64,000 bases of DNA, from assembly GCF_000829465.1 (NCBI RefSeq), contig NZ_JXAL01000001.1, positions 372,001-436,000 on the forward strand. Reading direction: 5' to 3'. Positions 29,094 to 38,704 of the stretch are shown here, piece by piece. Source of the DNA: Cohnella kolymensis (GTDB lineage: Bacteria; Bacillota; Bacilli; Paenibacillales; Paenibacillaceae). The translations under genes were made by a program, and so were the position numbers. The stretch's first letter is position 1. Each line of letters begins with the position of its first letter. The notes below the pieces were generated by a model, which saw only the letters and a list, made by a program, of their open reading frames with translations, had not been told where the DNA came from and searched no databases.

Positions 29094-29972
29094 CTAGCCT
29101 TTAACTGAGCCTACAACCAGACCTTTGACGAAGTACCTTTGCAGATACGGGTAAAGGAACACAATCGGACCGATCGTCATTATGACCGTAGCCATCTTGG
29201 CCGATTCGGCCGGCATCGTATAACCGGAGTTCGCTCCGGTCGGCAGCATCTCCAGCATCTGAATGTTCGAACGGAGCTGGAACAGGATATACTGCAGCGG
29301 ATACAGGTTTTTGTTGTCCACCAGCATGATGGCGTTAAACCAATCGTTCCAATAACTGAGCGCGTAGAAAAGCGACACCGTTGCCAGAACGGGCATGCTG
29401 AGCGGCATATAAATCTGGAACGCAATCCGCAGATCGTTGGCTCCGTCTATGTAAGCCGATTCGCGAAGTGCGCCCGGCAGGCTCTCCATGAAATTTTTGA
29501 CGAGAAACATATTAAAGGCGTTAAACATGAGCATAGGCACAATGAGAGCAAGCAAGTTATCTTTCAGCCCCAATTGCACGTTCATTAAGTACCAGGGAAC
29601 AATCCCCCCTTGGAAAAGCATCGTGATGAAGAAATAGAGCGCGAGGAAATTGCGGTACCTCACATTCGGATTGGACAACGGGTAAGCGGCGAGCGCCGTT
29701 ATGATCAACGCCAATAGGGTGCCGACGACGGTAACCGTGATAGAAACCAGATAACCTTTGAAAATAATCGCGCTGTTCACAAAAATCGTGCGGTAGCCGT
29801 CGAGCGACCATTTTTCCGGAAACAGGCTGTACCCGTTCTTCATAATGCTTTCCTCAGCCGAGAATGACACGATCAGCGTAAGCAGGACAGGAAGCAAGCA
29901 GGCCACCGAGAACAATGTCAAAATGGTATAAATAACGATCGTACCCGCACGGGAGCTATGACGATTACGCAT
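29094..29972 (-). CDS. Sugar ABC transporter permease, LplC-like
   Basis: About 292 residues and six membrane helices. The EAA loop that contacts the ATPase is ALRESAYIDGANDLRIAFQI. The C-terminus GLVVGSVKG is typical of LplC/YtcP permeases. The ATG at 29972 overlaps the lplB stop (TGATG), which favours it over the TTG one codon upstream. It is the second gene of the operon and pairs with the LplB-like subunit. Confidence 0.92.
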   Translation of the reverse strand: MRNRHSSRAGTIVIYTILTLFSVACLLPVLLTLIVSFSAEESIMKNGYSLFPEKWSLDGYRTIFVNSAIIFKGYLVSITVTVVGTLLALIITALAAYPLSNPNVRYRNFLALYFFITMLFQGGIVPWYLMNVQLGLKDNLLALIVPMLMFNAFNMFLVKNFMESLPGALRESAYIDGANDLRIAFQIYMPLSMPVLATVSLFYALSYWNDWFNAIMLVDNKNLYPLQYILFQLRSNIQMLEMLPTGANSGYTMPAESAKMATVIMTIGPIVFLYPYLQRYFVKGLVVGSVKG

Positions 29973-30952
29973 CAATACAGCGCCCCCTCTTTGAAATATC
30001 TCCGCGTTATCCAGTTCGCCGTGAATACGAGCACGAGCCCGACAGTCGACTGGAATAAACCGACCGCTGCGGCATTGGACGGGTCGCCGATCTGGCGCAA
30101 AGAGCGGAATACATAAGTATCGATAACGTCCGTCGTGGGATATAACACCCCGTTATCCCCGATGATCGCGTAGATCATCCCGAAGTCGCCGTAAAAGATT
30201 TTTCCTAGATTGAGCAGCGTGAGAATAACGATCGCGGGAGCGATGAGCGGGAGTGTAATCCGAAACATTTTCTGCCACCTGGTAGCTCCGTCGATATCGG
30301 CGGATTCGTACAGAGACTGGTCGATGCCGGCGATTGCCGCAAGATAGATGATCGAACTCATGCCCGCCTCTTTCCATACTTTCATCCCGACCAGAATGGA
30401 CGGCCAAGCCTCCGGCTTGGAATACCAGTTCACGGGTTCTCCGCCGAAGGCGGTTATCATCTGGTTAATGATGCCGTAATCCATAGTGAAAAAGCTGTAC
30501 ATCATGTAACTGACGATAATCCAGGACAGGAAGCTCGGGAAAATCATCGTCGTCTGCGCGAATTTGATGAATAACCGGCTGCGGATTTCATTGAACAGCA
30601 AGGCAATTGCGACCGCGAAGAAAGTAACAAAGAGTAGAAAGAGGAGGTTCAATTTAATGGTGTTTAAAGTCACCACAACCGCCTCGCTGGAGTTGAAGAA
30701 GAACTTGAAGTTGTCAAAGCCGATCCATTCGCTGTTCAGCAGCCCTTTGGTGTAATCGAATCTCTGAAATGCAATGAGCAAGTATGGATATGCCGCGTAC
30801 GAGAATAGAAACACATAGACCGCCGCGGGAAGCACGAGCAGATAGGAGTAACGGTTTCTTATCAGCTCGCGGAAAAAGCCGATTCTTTTCGCGGGTCTGA
30901 GCGGCCTTGGTGGAGTATGTGCGTCTCTCTGTGTCTGTGGAACCGTTTGCAT
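29972..30952 (-). CDS. Sugar ABC transporter permease, LplB-like
   Basis: About 326 residues, six membrane helices after a basic N-terminus. EAA loop: SLYESADIDGATRWQKMFRI. The segment DVIDTYVFRSLRQIGDPSNA and the end ITRRYFKEGALY are typical of LplB permeases. The ATG at 30952 is preferred over 30967 because GGGGTGG lies just before it; the choice is uncertain. First gene of the operon, transcribed away from the divergent flavoprotein gene. Confidence 0.92.
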   Translation of the reverse strand: MQTVPQTQRDAHTPPRPLRPAKRIGFFRELIRNRYSYLLVLPAAVYVFLFSYAAYPYLLIAFQRFDYTKGLLNSEWIGFDNFKFFFNSSEAVVVTLNTIKLNLLFLLFVTFFAVAIALLFNEIRSRLFIKFAQTTMIFPSFLSWIIVSYMMYSFFTMDYGIINQMITAFGGEPVNWYSKPEAWPSILVGMKVWKEAGMSSIIYLAAIAGIDQSLYESADIDGATRWQKMFRITLPLIAPAIVILTLLNLGKIFYGDFGMIYAIIGDNGVLYPTTDVIDTYVFRSLRQIGDPSNAAAVGLFQSTVGLVLVFTANWITRRYFKEGALY

Positions 30953-30978
30953 TGAGGACCACCCCATATTTATGATTC

Positions 30979-31064
30979 AAAAAAGCGACTAAGCCCGCAG
31001 GTTCACGCGCTTAATCGCCTAGTTGTCACCCCGCAACGCACGATTGTGCGGAAAAGGGCGATTC
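30979..31064 (-). promoter_or_regulatory. Leader of the lplB operon with terminator and competing anti-terminator pairing
   Basis: Minus strand: GCGATTAAGC ... GCTTAGTCGC followed by six T forms a terminator (30979-31018) only a few bases before lplB. An upstream AATCGCC (within 31057-31064) is exactly complementary to the terminator's GGCGATT. The two pairings exclude each other. Between them sits a CGCAC-AATC-GTGCG hairpin. This layout is that of an attenuator. No known riboswitch class was recognised. Confidence 0.5.
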
Positions 31065-31122
31065 ACCGTACTCTCTTATTAAACTTCTGCGGAACATTTG
31101 AAACAGGCTGAACTCTTGGATT

Positions 31123-31150
31123 TTGTAGTCCGTTTACGCCGTGGTAGAAT
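31123..31150 (+). promoter_or_regulatory. Promoter of the flavoprotein gene
   Basis: TTGTAG, 16 bp, TAGAAT, 42 bp before the start codon at 31193. Confidence 0.6.
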
Positions 31151-31192
31151 TTATAGAGGTTAAAAATGACGGTGTACTGAGGAGTTACTGCA

Positions 31193-32464
31193 ATGATGTA
31201 CGATGTGATCGTGGTTGGCGGGGGACCCGCGGGCCTTATGGCCTGTGTGGCGGCAAGCGCGGATGGAAGCCGCGTTCTGCTCGTCGACAAGGGCGACAAG
31301 CTGGGCCGCAAGCTCGGGATCTCGGGAGGCGGGCGCTGCAACGTGACGAACGCCAAAGAAATGGACGAGCTGATTAAACATATACCGGGTAACGGCCGCT
31401 TTCTGTACAGCGCTCTTTCGATGTTCGGCAACCGTCAGATCATGGCGTTCTTCGAAGGTTTAGGAATCGAGCTGAAGGAAGAAGACAACGGCAGAATGTT
31501 CCCTGTGTCGGATAAAGCATCGACTGTAGTTAATGCGCTGATCAATAAAGTACGTGAACAAGGTGTGGAGATCCGGACCGATTCGCCGGTAGAGGAAGTG
31601 TTGTTCGAGGACGGCCGGGTGGCGGGAGTACGGCTTAGAACCGGGGAAGCGGTACGAAGTCGGGCGGTCATTCTCGCAGTCGGCGGGAAATCCGTGCCCA
31701 AAACCGGCTCGACCGGCGACGGTTACGCCTGGGCGGAGAAAGCGGGCCACACCATTACAGAGCTGTATCCGACGGAAGTTCCGATTACATCGGGTGAAAG
31801 CTGGATCCGCAATCGCGAGCTGCAAGGGCTGTCTTTGCGGGATGTGGAATTAACGGTCTATAACGGCAAAGGTAAAGCGGTGATCTCGCACAAAGGGGAT
31901 ATGATTTTCACGCACTTCGGCTTGTCCGGTCCGGCGGCTCTGCGCTGCAGCGGTTTTGTCGTTCGCACCCTGCGCGATGGCCGGGGACCGGTTGAGGTCG
32001 GCATCGATTTGTTTCCCGGCACTTCGGAGGGTGCGTTGTTGGAGGAATGGTTGGGATTGGCGCGGACAGAGCCTCGCAAAGCTTTAAGGAACCTGCTGCG
32101 CCAAAAGCTGCCGGAGCGGTTAGTGCCTTTGATTCTGCGGTTAGCGGAAGCAGACGGCGACACAGACGGCGCCAACGTGTCGAAGGCTTCGTGGCAGAAA
32201 ATTGCGGGCTTATGCCATTCGTTGCGAGTTTCAGCGAACGGGACGCTTAGCATTGAAGAGGCTTTCATTACCGGCGGCGGGGTTCATGTGAAAGAGGTCG
32301 ATCCGAGAACGATGCAGTCGAAGCTCATGCCGGGTTTGTTTTTCTGCGGCGAGATACTGGATATTCACGGATACACCGGCGGGTACAACATCACCTCCGC
32401 CTTCGCCACCGGCCATTGCGCCGGCACCGCCGCCGCGGAGCTGAGCCGCGCTCAGCAGGACTGA
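31193..32464 (+). CDS. HI0933/YtfP-family FAD-dependent oxidoreductase
   Basis: 423 residues. The N-terminal FAD-binding motif is DVIVVGGGPAGLMACVAA; the family signature GRKLGISGGGRCNVTNA follows. A middle domain begins near residue 190 and the C-terminal FAD motif GLFFCGEILDIHGYTGGYN closes it. The family (B. subtilis YtfP, E. coli YhiN) is annotated as a flavoprotein without an agreed reaction. GAGGAG lies eight bases before the ATG. It is divergent from the lpl operon and shows no coupling to it. Confidence 0.92.
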   Translation: MMYDVIVVGGGPAGLMACVAASADGSRVLLVDKGDKLGRKLGISGGGRCNVTNAKEMDELIKHIPGNGRFLYSALSMFGNRQIMAFFEGLGIELKEEDNGRMFPVSDKASTVVNALINKVREQGVEIRTDSPVEEVLFEDGRVAGVRLRTGEAVRSRAVILAVGGKSVPKTGSTGDGYAWAEKAGHTITELYPTEVPITSGESWIRNRELQGLSLRDVELTVYNGKGKAVISHKGDMIFTHFGLSGPAALRCSGFVVRTLRDGRGPVEVGIDLFPGTSEGALLEEWLGLARTEPRKALRNLLRQKLPERLVPLILRLAEADGDTDGANVSKASWQKIAGLCHSLRVSANGTLSIEEAFITGGGVHVKEVDPRTMQSKLMPGLFFCGEILDIHGYTGGYNITSAFATGHCAGTAAAELSRAQQD

Positions 32465-32476
32465 CTGCTTTTGGGT

Positions 32477-32660
32477 TTAGCGGGAAATCCTCCTGCTAAT
32501 TTCCTCTACTCAGGCTGTTACGGCACATTAGATGGAAATCCTCCCGATAATTCAGCTGGAAACAGCCATTCCAAGCAATTGACAGCCAATTAGATGGCGA
32601 TTTTCCAGTTACTTTGTCCGGGCACGGTGCCACGAATAAATTAGCTGGAGGTTTTCCAGT
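32477..32660. repeat. Tandem array, about 51-bp period, four units (family B)
   Basis: TTAG[CAT][TG]GG recurs at 32477, 32528, 32590 and 32641, spaced 51, 62 and 51 bp. The core is a weak palindrome such as AGCTGGAGGTTTTCCAGTT. It starts 13 bp after the flavoprotein stop and merges into family C on its right. Confidence 0.75.
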
Positions 32661-32704
32661 TGATTGTGCGCTAAGCTGCTGCAGCCACTAACGCGTGCGC
32701 TCGA

Positions 32705-32905
32705 GCCCACCGATGACCGGTTTTTCAGACTAACTCATCCTTCCGCACCTCCTCGAGCCTCGAGATAACCCGTTTTTCCGGTTAACTCAGCCTTGTCCGC
32801 CGCCTCGAGCCCAGAGATAGCCGGCTTTTCCGGTTAACCAAGCCTTCCGCGCCTCCTCGAACCCCGAGATAACCAGTTTTTCCGGTTAACTCAGCCTTGC
32901 TCGCC
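32705..32905. repeat. Tandem array, 52-bp period, four units (family C)
   Basis: TAAC anchors at 32731, 32783, 32835 and 32887 have exact 52-bp spacing. The core is GAGATAACC-loop-GGTTAACTC and the linker contains CTCGAGCCC or CTCGAACCC. The skeleton is the same as in family A (19.6 and 39.1 kb) but with a different stem. Lies between convergent genes. Confidence 0.9.
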
Positions 32906-32913
32906 CCCCCTAA

Positions 32914-32957
32914 CAAAAAAAGCTCCAATTCCTGGCGATCCCAGGACTAGAGCTTTT
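32914..32957. terminator. Bidirectional terminator
   Basis: AAAAGCTC ... GAGCTTTT arms with an inner CCTGG-CGAT-CCAGG stem; A tract on the left and T tract on the right. Serves the convergent genes on both sides. Confidence 0.85.
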
Positions 32958-32980
32958 AGAAGTAACGATAATGATATTTG

Positions 32981-33394
32981 CTATGTAGCTTGAAAATGAT
33001 CATATGGCTCGTCGTCCCGCCTGAAATCATCGCCATTTGCCGTTGCTGTCGGGCGGGCATCATCCGACCAATTGCCGTCTTGCGCGGCGATATCCGCATC
33101 ACGGTAATCCTCCTGCCAATCCTCGTTCACCGTATGTGCCGGAATTGGGATGCTGTCCAAACAGTAAGCGGCATTTGTGATATCCACAACTTCAGCCGGC
33201 GCATGCTCCACCAGCTGGCCGCCGCAGCTTTGCACGATCTCGAGCGCGGAGGTCAAATCCTCGTTCTCGACATGAATATGAACACGTGCTCCCTCATGCC
33301 GCTGCGGTTCATAACCCAATTCTTCCAGTGTATCTGCGGCTCTCCTTGCGGCAGAGTCTTCGGGAAACTTGAACATCAAGGCTGCATGATTCAT
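32981..33394 (-). CDS. Uncharacterised small protein
   Basis: 137 residues, soluble. The first ~70 residues look like a compact alpha/beta domain (MNHAALMFKFPEDSAARRAA, ARVHIHVENEDLTSALEIVQ), and the rest is an acidic, probably disordered tail (ANGDDFRRDDEPYDHF). It has no signal peptide or membrane segment. GGAG lies ten bases before the ATG and it has a good terminator, so it is probably real. Not recognised; no function proposed. Confidence 0.7.
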   Translation of the reverse strand: MNHAALMFKFPEDSAARRAADTLEELGYEPQRHEGARVHIHVENEDLTSALEIVQSCGGQLVEHAPAEVVDITNAAYCLDSIPIPAHTVNEDWQEDYRDADIAAQDGNWSDDARPTATANGDDFRRDDEPYDHFQAT

Positions 33395-33524
33395 AGATAA
33401 TCGACTCCGTTTCCAGATATTCGGTTAACATCCCGGATAGCATACCCCGTTGCGGACACTCCCTATGCGTCCGCCAACTGATCCGATAGATACAACACTC
33501 ACTTCGACAACATCTACGACTAAG

Positions 33525-34394
33525 CTATCGGTCCTTACTCTTCATTCCAATCATGCGAAGCGCGGCACGTTCGATCCAGCTCCAAGGAAGATAGTTTTTG
33601 GCCGCTATCATTTTCTTCTCTCCGCTTCCCGGTAAATACCGGAGCTTCGGCTTGGGGTCGTTTAGAGCCCGGTATATCGTTTGAGCAACCTTAATCGGAT
33701 CCCCGCCGACGGTAGCGGATTGCTTCAGCATGGGCTCGATGCGCTTATACAGTTCATAATAAGGTGATCCGGGCTCCGGGAGAGCGATGGCATCCATACT
33801 TTTACGCCAGATGGCTGTCCGGTACGGACCCGGCTGTACAATGCTCACTTGGATGCCCAAGCCTGCAAGCTCCAATCGGAGAGACTCACCTAGGCCCTCG
33901 AGCGCATGCTTGGAGGCGACATAGGGACTCAGTGCTGGAAACCCGATGCGGCCGCTGACGCTGCTCACCAGTACGATCCGTCCGGATTGCTGCCGCCGCA
34001 TGGTTGGGAGAACCGCTTGGATCACTGCAACCGCGCCGAAAAAATTCGTCTCAAATTGTTCACGCCATAAGCTCAATGGTATCTCTTCAGCAAAGCCGCC
34101 TGCAGCATAACCTGCGTTATTCAGCAACGCATCGATTTGTCCCGACTGCTCCATGACTCGGTTAACCGCTTCATGGATTTGCTCCTGTTTGGTGACGTCC
34201 AAAAGTACGGGCCTTACCTTGTTATGTACCCCGCCATCCCGCGCAGTACTCATCAACTCCTCAGCACGCGCCATGTCCCGAACACCGGCGTATACGACCC
34301 ATCCTTTTTCCGCTAATAAAATCGAAGTCAGCAACCCGAAACCGCTGGAAGCCCCCGTCACCAAAGCGACTTTCTCCTGCAGCCCGTCACTCAC
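33525..34394 (-). CDS. Short-chain dehydrogenase/reductase
   Basis: 289 residues, classical SDR. NAD(P) motif VALVTGASSGFGLLTSILLA, NNAGYAAGG, catalytic Ser in VLVSSVSGRIG and YxxxK in YVASKHALEGLGESLR. The C-terminal ~40 residues are longer than in minimal SDRs and rich in basic residues. The GTG start has GGAGGGGG upstream. Substrate unknown. Lies downstream of xylB but separated by a terminator, so it is not part of the xyl operon. Confidence 0.9.
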   Translation of the reverse strand: MSDGLQEKVALVTGASSGFGLLTSILLAEKGWVVYAGVRDMARAEELMSTARDGGVHNKVRPVLLDVTKQEQIHEAVNRVMEQSGQIDALLNNAGYAAGGFAEEIPLSLWREQFETNFFGAVAVIQAVLPTMRRQQSGRIVLVSSVSGRIGFPALSPYVASKHALEGLGESLRLELAGLGIQVSIVQPGPYRTAIWRKSMDAIALPEPGSPYYELYKRIEPMLKQSATVGGDPIKVAQTIYRALNDPKPKLRYLPGSGEKKMIAAKNYLPWSWIERAALRMIGMKSKDR

Positions 34395-34415
34395 ACTGCC
34401 ACCCCCTCCATTAAA

Positions 34416-34460
34416 TAAGAAGAGCCTCCTCCCGGTTTGCGGCCGGGAACTGCGGAGGCT
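34416..34460 (-). terminator. Terminator after xylB
   Basis: Minus strand GCCTCCGCAGTTCCCGGCC ... CGGGAGGAGGC followed by TCTTCTTATTT. Separates xylAB from the SDR gene. Confidence 0.82.
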
Positions 34461-34478
34461 GTTGTTCTGTATTGCCGT

Positions 34479-35975
34479 TTAACTGCGGAAAGATTGCAGC
34501 GATTGGTTAACGGCCTTAGTCTGGTAATAAATCTGTTGATAGATACGGAACAATTGCCCGTAACGCTGGCTTGCTTTTTCATTAGGAGTATACACTTTTG
34601 CTTTCTTGACGAAAACCTCTCCGCACGCATCAAGGCTCGGGAACCAGCCGCAGCCGGCAGCAGCCAGCATCGCCGCTCCAAGACCCGGACCCTGCTCGTT
34701 CTCCAAAGCCACCACGTCAGCCCGGAAGATATCGGCCTGCATTTGCAGCCAAACCGGGTTTTTGGCCCCCCCGCCGATGGAAACGATCGTATCGATCTGC
34801 TTGCCTACCGCCCGGAAAATATCGACCGATTCGTTCAGCGAGAAGGTGATCCCCTCCATAACCGCACGTGCAAAGTGCGCGCGCGTATGGCTGCCATCGA
34901 TGCCGATGAAGCTGCCGCGAATGACGGAATCGGCATGCGGCGTTCGTTCCCCGACGAGATAAGGTGTGAAGAGAAGCCCCTCCGCTCCCGGAGAAATATG
35001 TTCTACTCCTTGCAGCAGCGAGTCGTAGGATTCCCCTTTCGCAAACGTGTGGCGGAACCAGCTGAGCGAGTAGCCGGCAGCCAGCGTAACGCCCATCGCA
35101 TAGAACGCGTCCGCTTTGGCGTGATTGAAGAAATGCACTTGTCCCTTGTAGTCGGAACCGGCATCCTCTTCATAAGTCAAAATGACACCCGACGTTCCTA
35201 TGCTGCAGAGGGTATGACCCGGTGACAAAATGCCTGCGCCTACAGCGCCGCAAGCGTTGTCGGCTCCGCCGGCGAATACTTTCGTCGCCTGGGATAGTCC
35301 GGTCAATGAGGCCGCTTCCGATGTGAGTGTTCCGGCGAGTCCACCCGCTTCAATGAGCGGCGGACAGAACCCGAATGAAATCTCGAACGCGGACAGAACC
35401 TCCGGGCTCCATCGTTTATTTGCCACATCCAGCATCAACGTGCCGGCGGCGTCGGATAGATCCACATGTATTTCGCCGGTCAGACGGTAGCGCACATAGT
35501 CTTTCGGCAGTAAAAACCTGACGGCTTGTCTGAAAATGTTCGGCTCGTGCTCGCGTACCCAAAGAATTTTGGGCAGCGTAAAGCCTTCGAGCGCAGGATT
35601 GCGTGTAATGGATAATAACGTGTCTTCGAGCTTCCGCTCGATTTCGCGGCACTGCTCGGTGGTGCGCGTGTCATTCCACAGTATGGCTCTGCGGATCGGT
35701 TTATGATTCTCGTCCAACAGGACAAGACCATGCATTTGACCGGAAAAGCTGATGCCCTCGATGTCTTGCGGATTCACACCCGAGCCGGACAACAGATCAT
35801 TAAGAGAACCGAGAGTGCCCTCGACCCAATCATCGGCATTCTGTTCGCTCCAGCCGGATTTATCATGATAAAGCGGATATTCCCGCGTTGACTCGGCTTT
35901 AACCGTGCCGTCTTGTGCGACAAGCAGAGTCTTCACCGCGCTGGTTCCCAAATCCACGCCGATCACATACTTCAT
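34479..35975 (-). CDS. xylB: Xylulokinase
   Basis: 498 residues, FGGY carbohydrate kinase. Phosphorylates D-xylulose to xylulose 5-phosphate. N-terminal ATPase motif YVIGVDLGTSAVKTLLVAQD; GISFSGQMHGLVLLDENH and ILWNDTRTTEQC bind substrate; the C-terminal FGGY motif region IVSIGGGAKNPVWLQMQADI is clear. The ATG overlaps the repaired xylA stop by four bases (ATGA). Controlled with xylA from the operator at 37349-37374. Confidence 0.97.
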   Translation of the reverse strand: MKYVIGVDLGTSAVKTLLVAQDGTVKAESTREYPLYHDKSGWSEQNADDWVEGTLGSLNDLLSGSGVNPQDIEGISFSGQMHGLVLLDENHKPIRRAILWNDTRTTEQCREIERKLEDTLLSITRNPALEGFTLPKILWVREHEPNIFRQAVRFLLPKDYVRYRLTGEIHVDLSDAAGTLMLDVANKRWSPEVLSAFEISFGFCPPLIEAGGLAGTLTSEAASLTGLSQATKVFAGGADNACGAVGAGILSPGHTLCSIGTSGVILTYEEDAGSDYKGQVHFFNHAKADAFYAMGVTLAAGYSLSWFRHTFAKGESYDSLLQGVEHISPGAEGLLFTPYLVGERTPHADSVIRGSFIGIDGSHTRAHFARAVMEGITFSLNESVDIFRAVGKQIDTIVSIGGGAKNPVWLQMQADIFRADVVALENEQGPGLGAAMLAAAGCGWFPSLDACGEVFVKKAKVYTPNEKASQRYGQLFRIYQQIYYQTKAVNQSLQSFRS

Positions 35976-37284
35976 ACGCTGAAAATGATATCGTTCAAAG
36001 CAGATTTGAGCTGCTCGAGGCGGCCCGACTCATTTTAATCGGCTTGGCTTGCAATGCGTAGGCTTCCAGCGACTTCAGAGTGGCTTTACCGGAGACGATA
36101 TCCGCGCCGATGCCTTCTTGGAAGCTGCGATAACGGTTTTCGACGATTTCGTCGAGCACGCGCTCATCGATGAGCTTGGCTGCAGCTTTCAAGCCGCGGG
36201 CGAATGTATCCATACCGGCAATGTGAGCGAAGAACAAATCTTCGTCCTCGAAGGAGGAACGGCGAACCTTCGCATCGAAGTTGATGCCGCCGCGGCCGAG
36301 ACCGTCGTTCTTAAGTACTTCGAACATGGCTAGTGTGGTGGATACGAGATCCGTAGGGAACTCATCGGTATCCCATCCGAGCAGCAGATCGCCTTGGTTG
36401 GCATCGATGGAACCGAGGATTCCGTTAATGCGGGCTGTGCGCAGTTCATGCTCGAACGTATGGCCGGCCAGTGTCGCATGATTAGCCTCAAGGTTGAGCT
36501 TGAACTTGTCCTTCAGGTCATAGCTTTGCAAGAACGCAAGTGCCGTAGCCGCGTCATAATCATATTGATGCTTGGTCGGCTCCTTGGGCTTCGGCTCGAT
36601 GAGGAACTGCGCATCGAAGCCGATTTCTTTCGCATAATCCACAGCCATATGAAGGAAACGCGCCAGATTGTCCTGCTCCAGCTTGAGGTCGGTGTTAAGC
36701 AGCGATTCATAGCCTTCTCGGCCGCCCCAGAACACGTAGTTCTCCGCTCCGAGCTCTTTGCCGATTTCCAAACCTTTTTTAACGGATGCAGCTGCATATG
36801 CGAACACATCTGCATTGTTGGATGTGCTTGCGCCATGTACATACCGAGGGTTGCTGAACATATTCACGGTGTTCCAAAGCAGCCTTTTGCCGGTCGACTT
36901 CTGGTAATCCTTCAGCATAGCGACGATAACGTCGAGATTTTTGTTCGTCTCTGCGAGCGTTGCGCCTTCCGGCGCGATATCGGCATCGTGGAAGCAGTAG
37001 AAATTGACGTTCATTTTCTCAAGAAACTCGAAATTCGCTTCAACGCGCGCTTTCGATCTGTCGAGCGGGGACAGGGAGTCCCAGCTGCGGACGGCCGTGC
37101 CTACGCCGAACGGGTCGGCGCCGCTTGCGTTAAAAGTATGCCAGTAAGCGACCGCGAAACGCAGATGCTCTTCCATCGTTTTGCCGAATACCGTCTCTTG
37201 CGGGTTATAATGTTTGAATGCAAAAGGGTTTTTGGAGCTGCGGCCCTCATACTGAATCTTGGGCACATTAGGAAATTTACTCAT
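35972..37284 (-). CDS. xylA: Xylose isomerase (one frameshift near the C-terminus)
   Basis: About 437 residues after repair. Converts D-xylose to D-xylulose. Metal and substrate residues are visible in [47 protein letters not shown] and [20 protein letters not shown]. At 36033-36036 a TTTT run (AAAA on the coding strand) is one base short. Restoring it gives [18 protein letters not shown] and a stop that overlaps xylB by four bases; without it the protein ends in an unrelated tail. Start ATG at 37284 follows GGAGGAATTTTGCA; ten more codons upstream are open but lack a ribosome binding site. Confidence 0.96.
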
Positions 37285-37348
37285 TGCAAAATTCCTCCTT
37301 GTAAGCGGTATCAATTAATTGCGTGACTCAAGGATAGCATGGTGGTAC

Positions 37349-37374
37349 TTAGTTTGTCTATCCAATAAACAAAG
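37349..37374. promoter_or_regulatory. XylR operator (xylO) between xylA and xylR
   Basis: TTAGTTTGTCTATCC followed by AATAAACAAAG is an imperfect inverted repeat closely resembling Bacillus xyl operators (TTAGTTTGTTT...AACAAACTAA). It lies about 65 bp from each start codon, between divergent xylA and xylR. A -10-like TATCCT for xylA (minus strand) lies next to it, so XylR bound here would block xylAB and probably itself. Confidence 0.85.
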
Positions 37375-37435
37375 TCGCCGACCTTCGTTTATGATATGAT
37401 TGGCGTACTAGTTACATGAGGGGTATAGGGAACTT

Positions 37436-38596
37436 ATGAGCGCACCGACGGGGGATCAGGCTTTAATAAAAAGAATGAATACGGCGATTGTCTTGGAGTC
37501 CATTCTGCGGGGGGCTCCCCTTTCGCGTGCGCAAATATCGGAACGGAGCGGGTTGAATAAAGCCACGGTGTCGAGTCTCGTTCAGGATTTGATCGATAGC
37601 TCTCTGGTGAGGGAAATCGGGCGGGGCCAATCCAGCGGCGGACGCAAGCCGGTCATGCTCGAATTCATCGCAACGTCCGGATATGCAATCGGCATTGACC
37701 TGGGCGTGAATTACATTCGAGGGGTATTGACCGATTTACAAGGTGCGATTGTGGCCGAAAGAACTTCCGCGCTTCGTCATTCCAAGCCGGAACCTGTGCT
37801 GGAAGAGCTGTGCCGGTGCATTGCCGAATTGATTGCCGAGGCGCCGAAGTGCGCGTACGGCATCGTCGGGATCGGCGTTGGAGTTCCGGGGCTTGTCGAC
37901 GACAACGGCTCGCTGTTATTCGCGCCTAACCTGAAATGGCGGGACGTACCATTAAAACGGCTTCTGTCGGATCAATTCTGTTTACCCGTTACGATCGACA
38001 ATGAAGCCAATGCCGGCGCGCTGGGCGAACAAAAATACGGCGCCGGCCGGCAGATTCCCAACCTCGTCTATGTGAGTGTCGGCATGGGGATCGGAACGGG
38101 ACTCGTTCTGAATAAGTTACTATATAAAGGCGCATCCGGCTTCTCAGGTGAAATGGGACATATTTCGGTGGAAGCTCATGGTAAGCCGTGCAGCTGCGGC
38201 AACCAGGGATGCTGGGAAATGTACGCCTCGGAGCTGGCGTTGCTGGAAAGCGCGCGTCCGCTCGGGTTTGACGATCTGGAAAGCTTGCTTGCTGCGGCGG
38301 CCTCAGGGCGGGAGGATGTTCTCGAGCTGTTTCAGGGCATCGGCGAGTACTTGGGTATAGGCATTGCCAATATCGTTAATGTGTTTAACCCCGATGCCGT
38401 CATCATCGGCAATCGCATGAGCCAAGCGAGGCCTTGGATTGAGGAAACGCTGCGCCAAACGGTGATCCGGCGGGCGCTTGGCTTCCACCTGCGCAACGTG
38501 CATCTACTTTTCGCCGAATTGGGTGAGCGTTCTGCCATGATGGGAGCTGCCGAAATGGCCATTGCCGGCTTTTTCGCCCGATTAAAAACGGTTTGA
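37436..38596 (+). CDS. xylR: Xylose-responsive ROK-family repressor
   Basis: 386 residues. The N-terminal winged helix LSRAQISERSGLNKATVSSLVQDL is followed by the ROK sugar-binding domain: AIGIDLGVNYIRGVLTDL, GVGVPGLVDDNG, VTIDNEANAGALGE and the zinc motif CSCGNQGCWE. Divergent from xylA, with the operator between them. Expected to leave DNA when xylose binds. Matches B. subtilis XylR in length and order. Confidence 0.95.
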   Translation: MSAPTGDQALIKRMNTAIVLESILRGAPLSRAQISERSGLNKATVSSLVQDLIDSSLVREIGRGQSSGGRKPVMLEFIATSGYAIGIDLGVNYIRGVLTDLQGAIVAERTSALRHSKPEPVLEELCRCIAELIAEAPKCAYGIVGIGVGVPGLVDDNGSLLFAPNLKWRDVPLKRLLSDQFCLPVTIDNEANAGALGEQKYGAGRQIPNLVYVSVGMGIGTGLVLNKLLYKGASGFSGEMGHISVEAHGKPCSCGNQGCWEMYASELALLESARPLGFDDLESLLAAAASGREDVLELFQGIGEYLGIGIANIVNVFNPDAVIIGNRMSQARPWIEETLRQTVIRRALGFHLRNVHLLFAELGERSAMMGAAEMAIAGFFARLKTV

Positions 38597-38704
38597 ATGA
38601 AATCGTTTTATGCTGCAAGAAATTTATGGTATAAATAATTATATGTTTATATGAAAATTCAATTAACTAGATGAACGATTCACTGCGGAAAAGAGGTTTC
38701 AACG

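Noticed and set aside
30979-31190. Known riboswitch or T-box before lplB
   Set aside because: I compared the leader by eye with common aptamer signatures and the T-box sequence and found no match; kept only as an unidentified attenuator.
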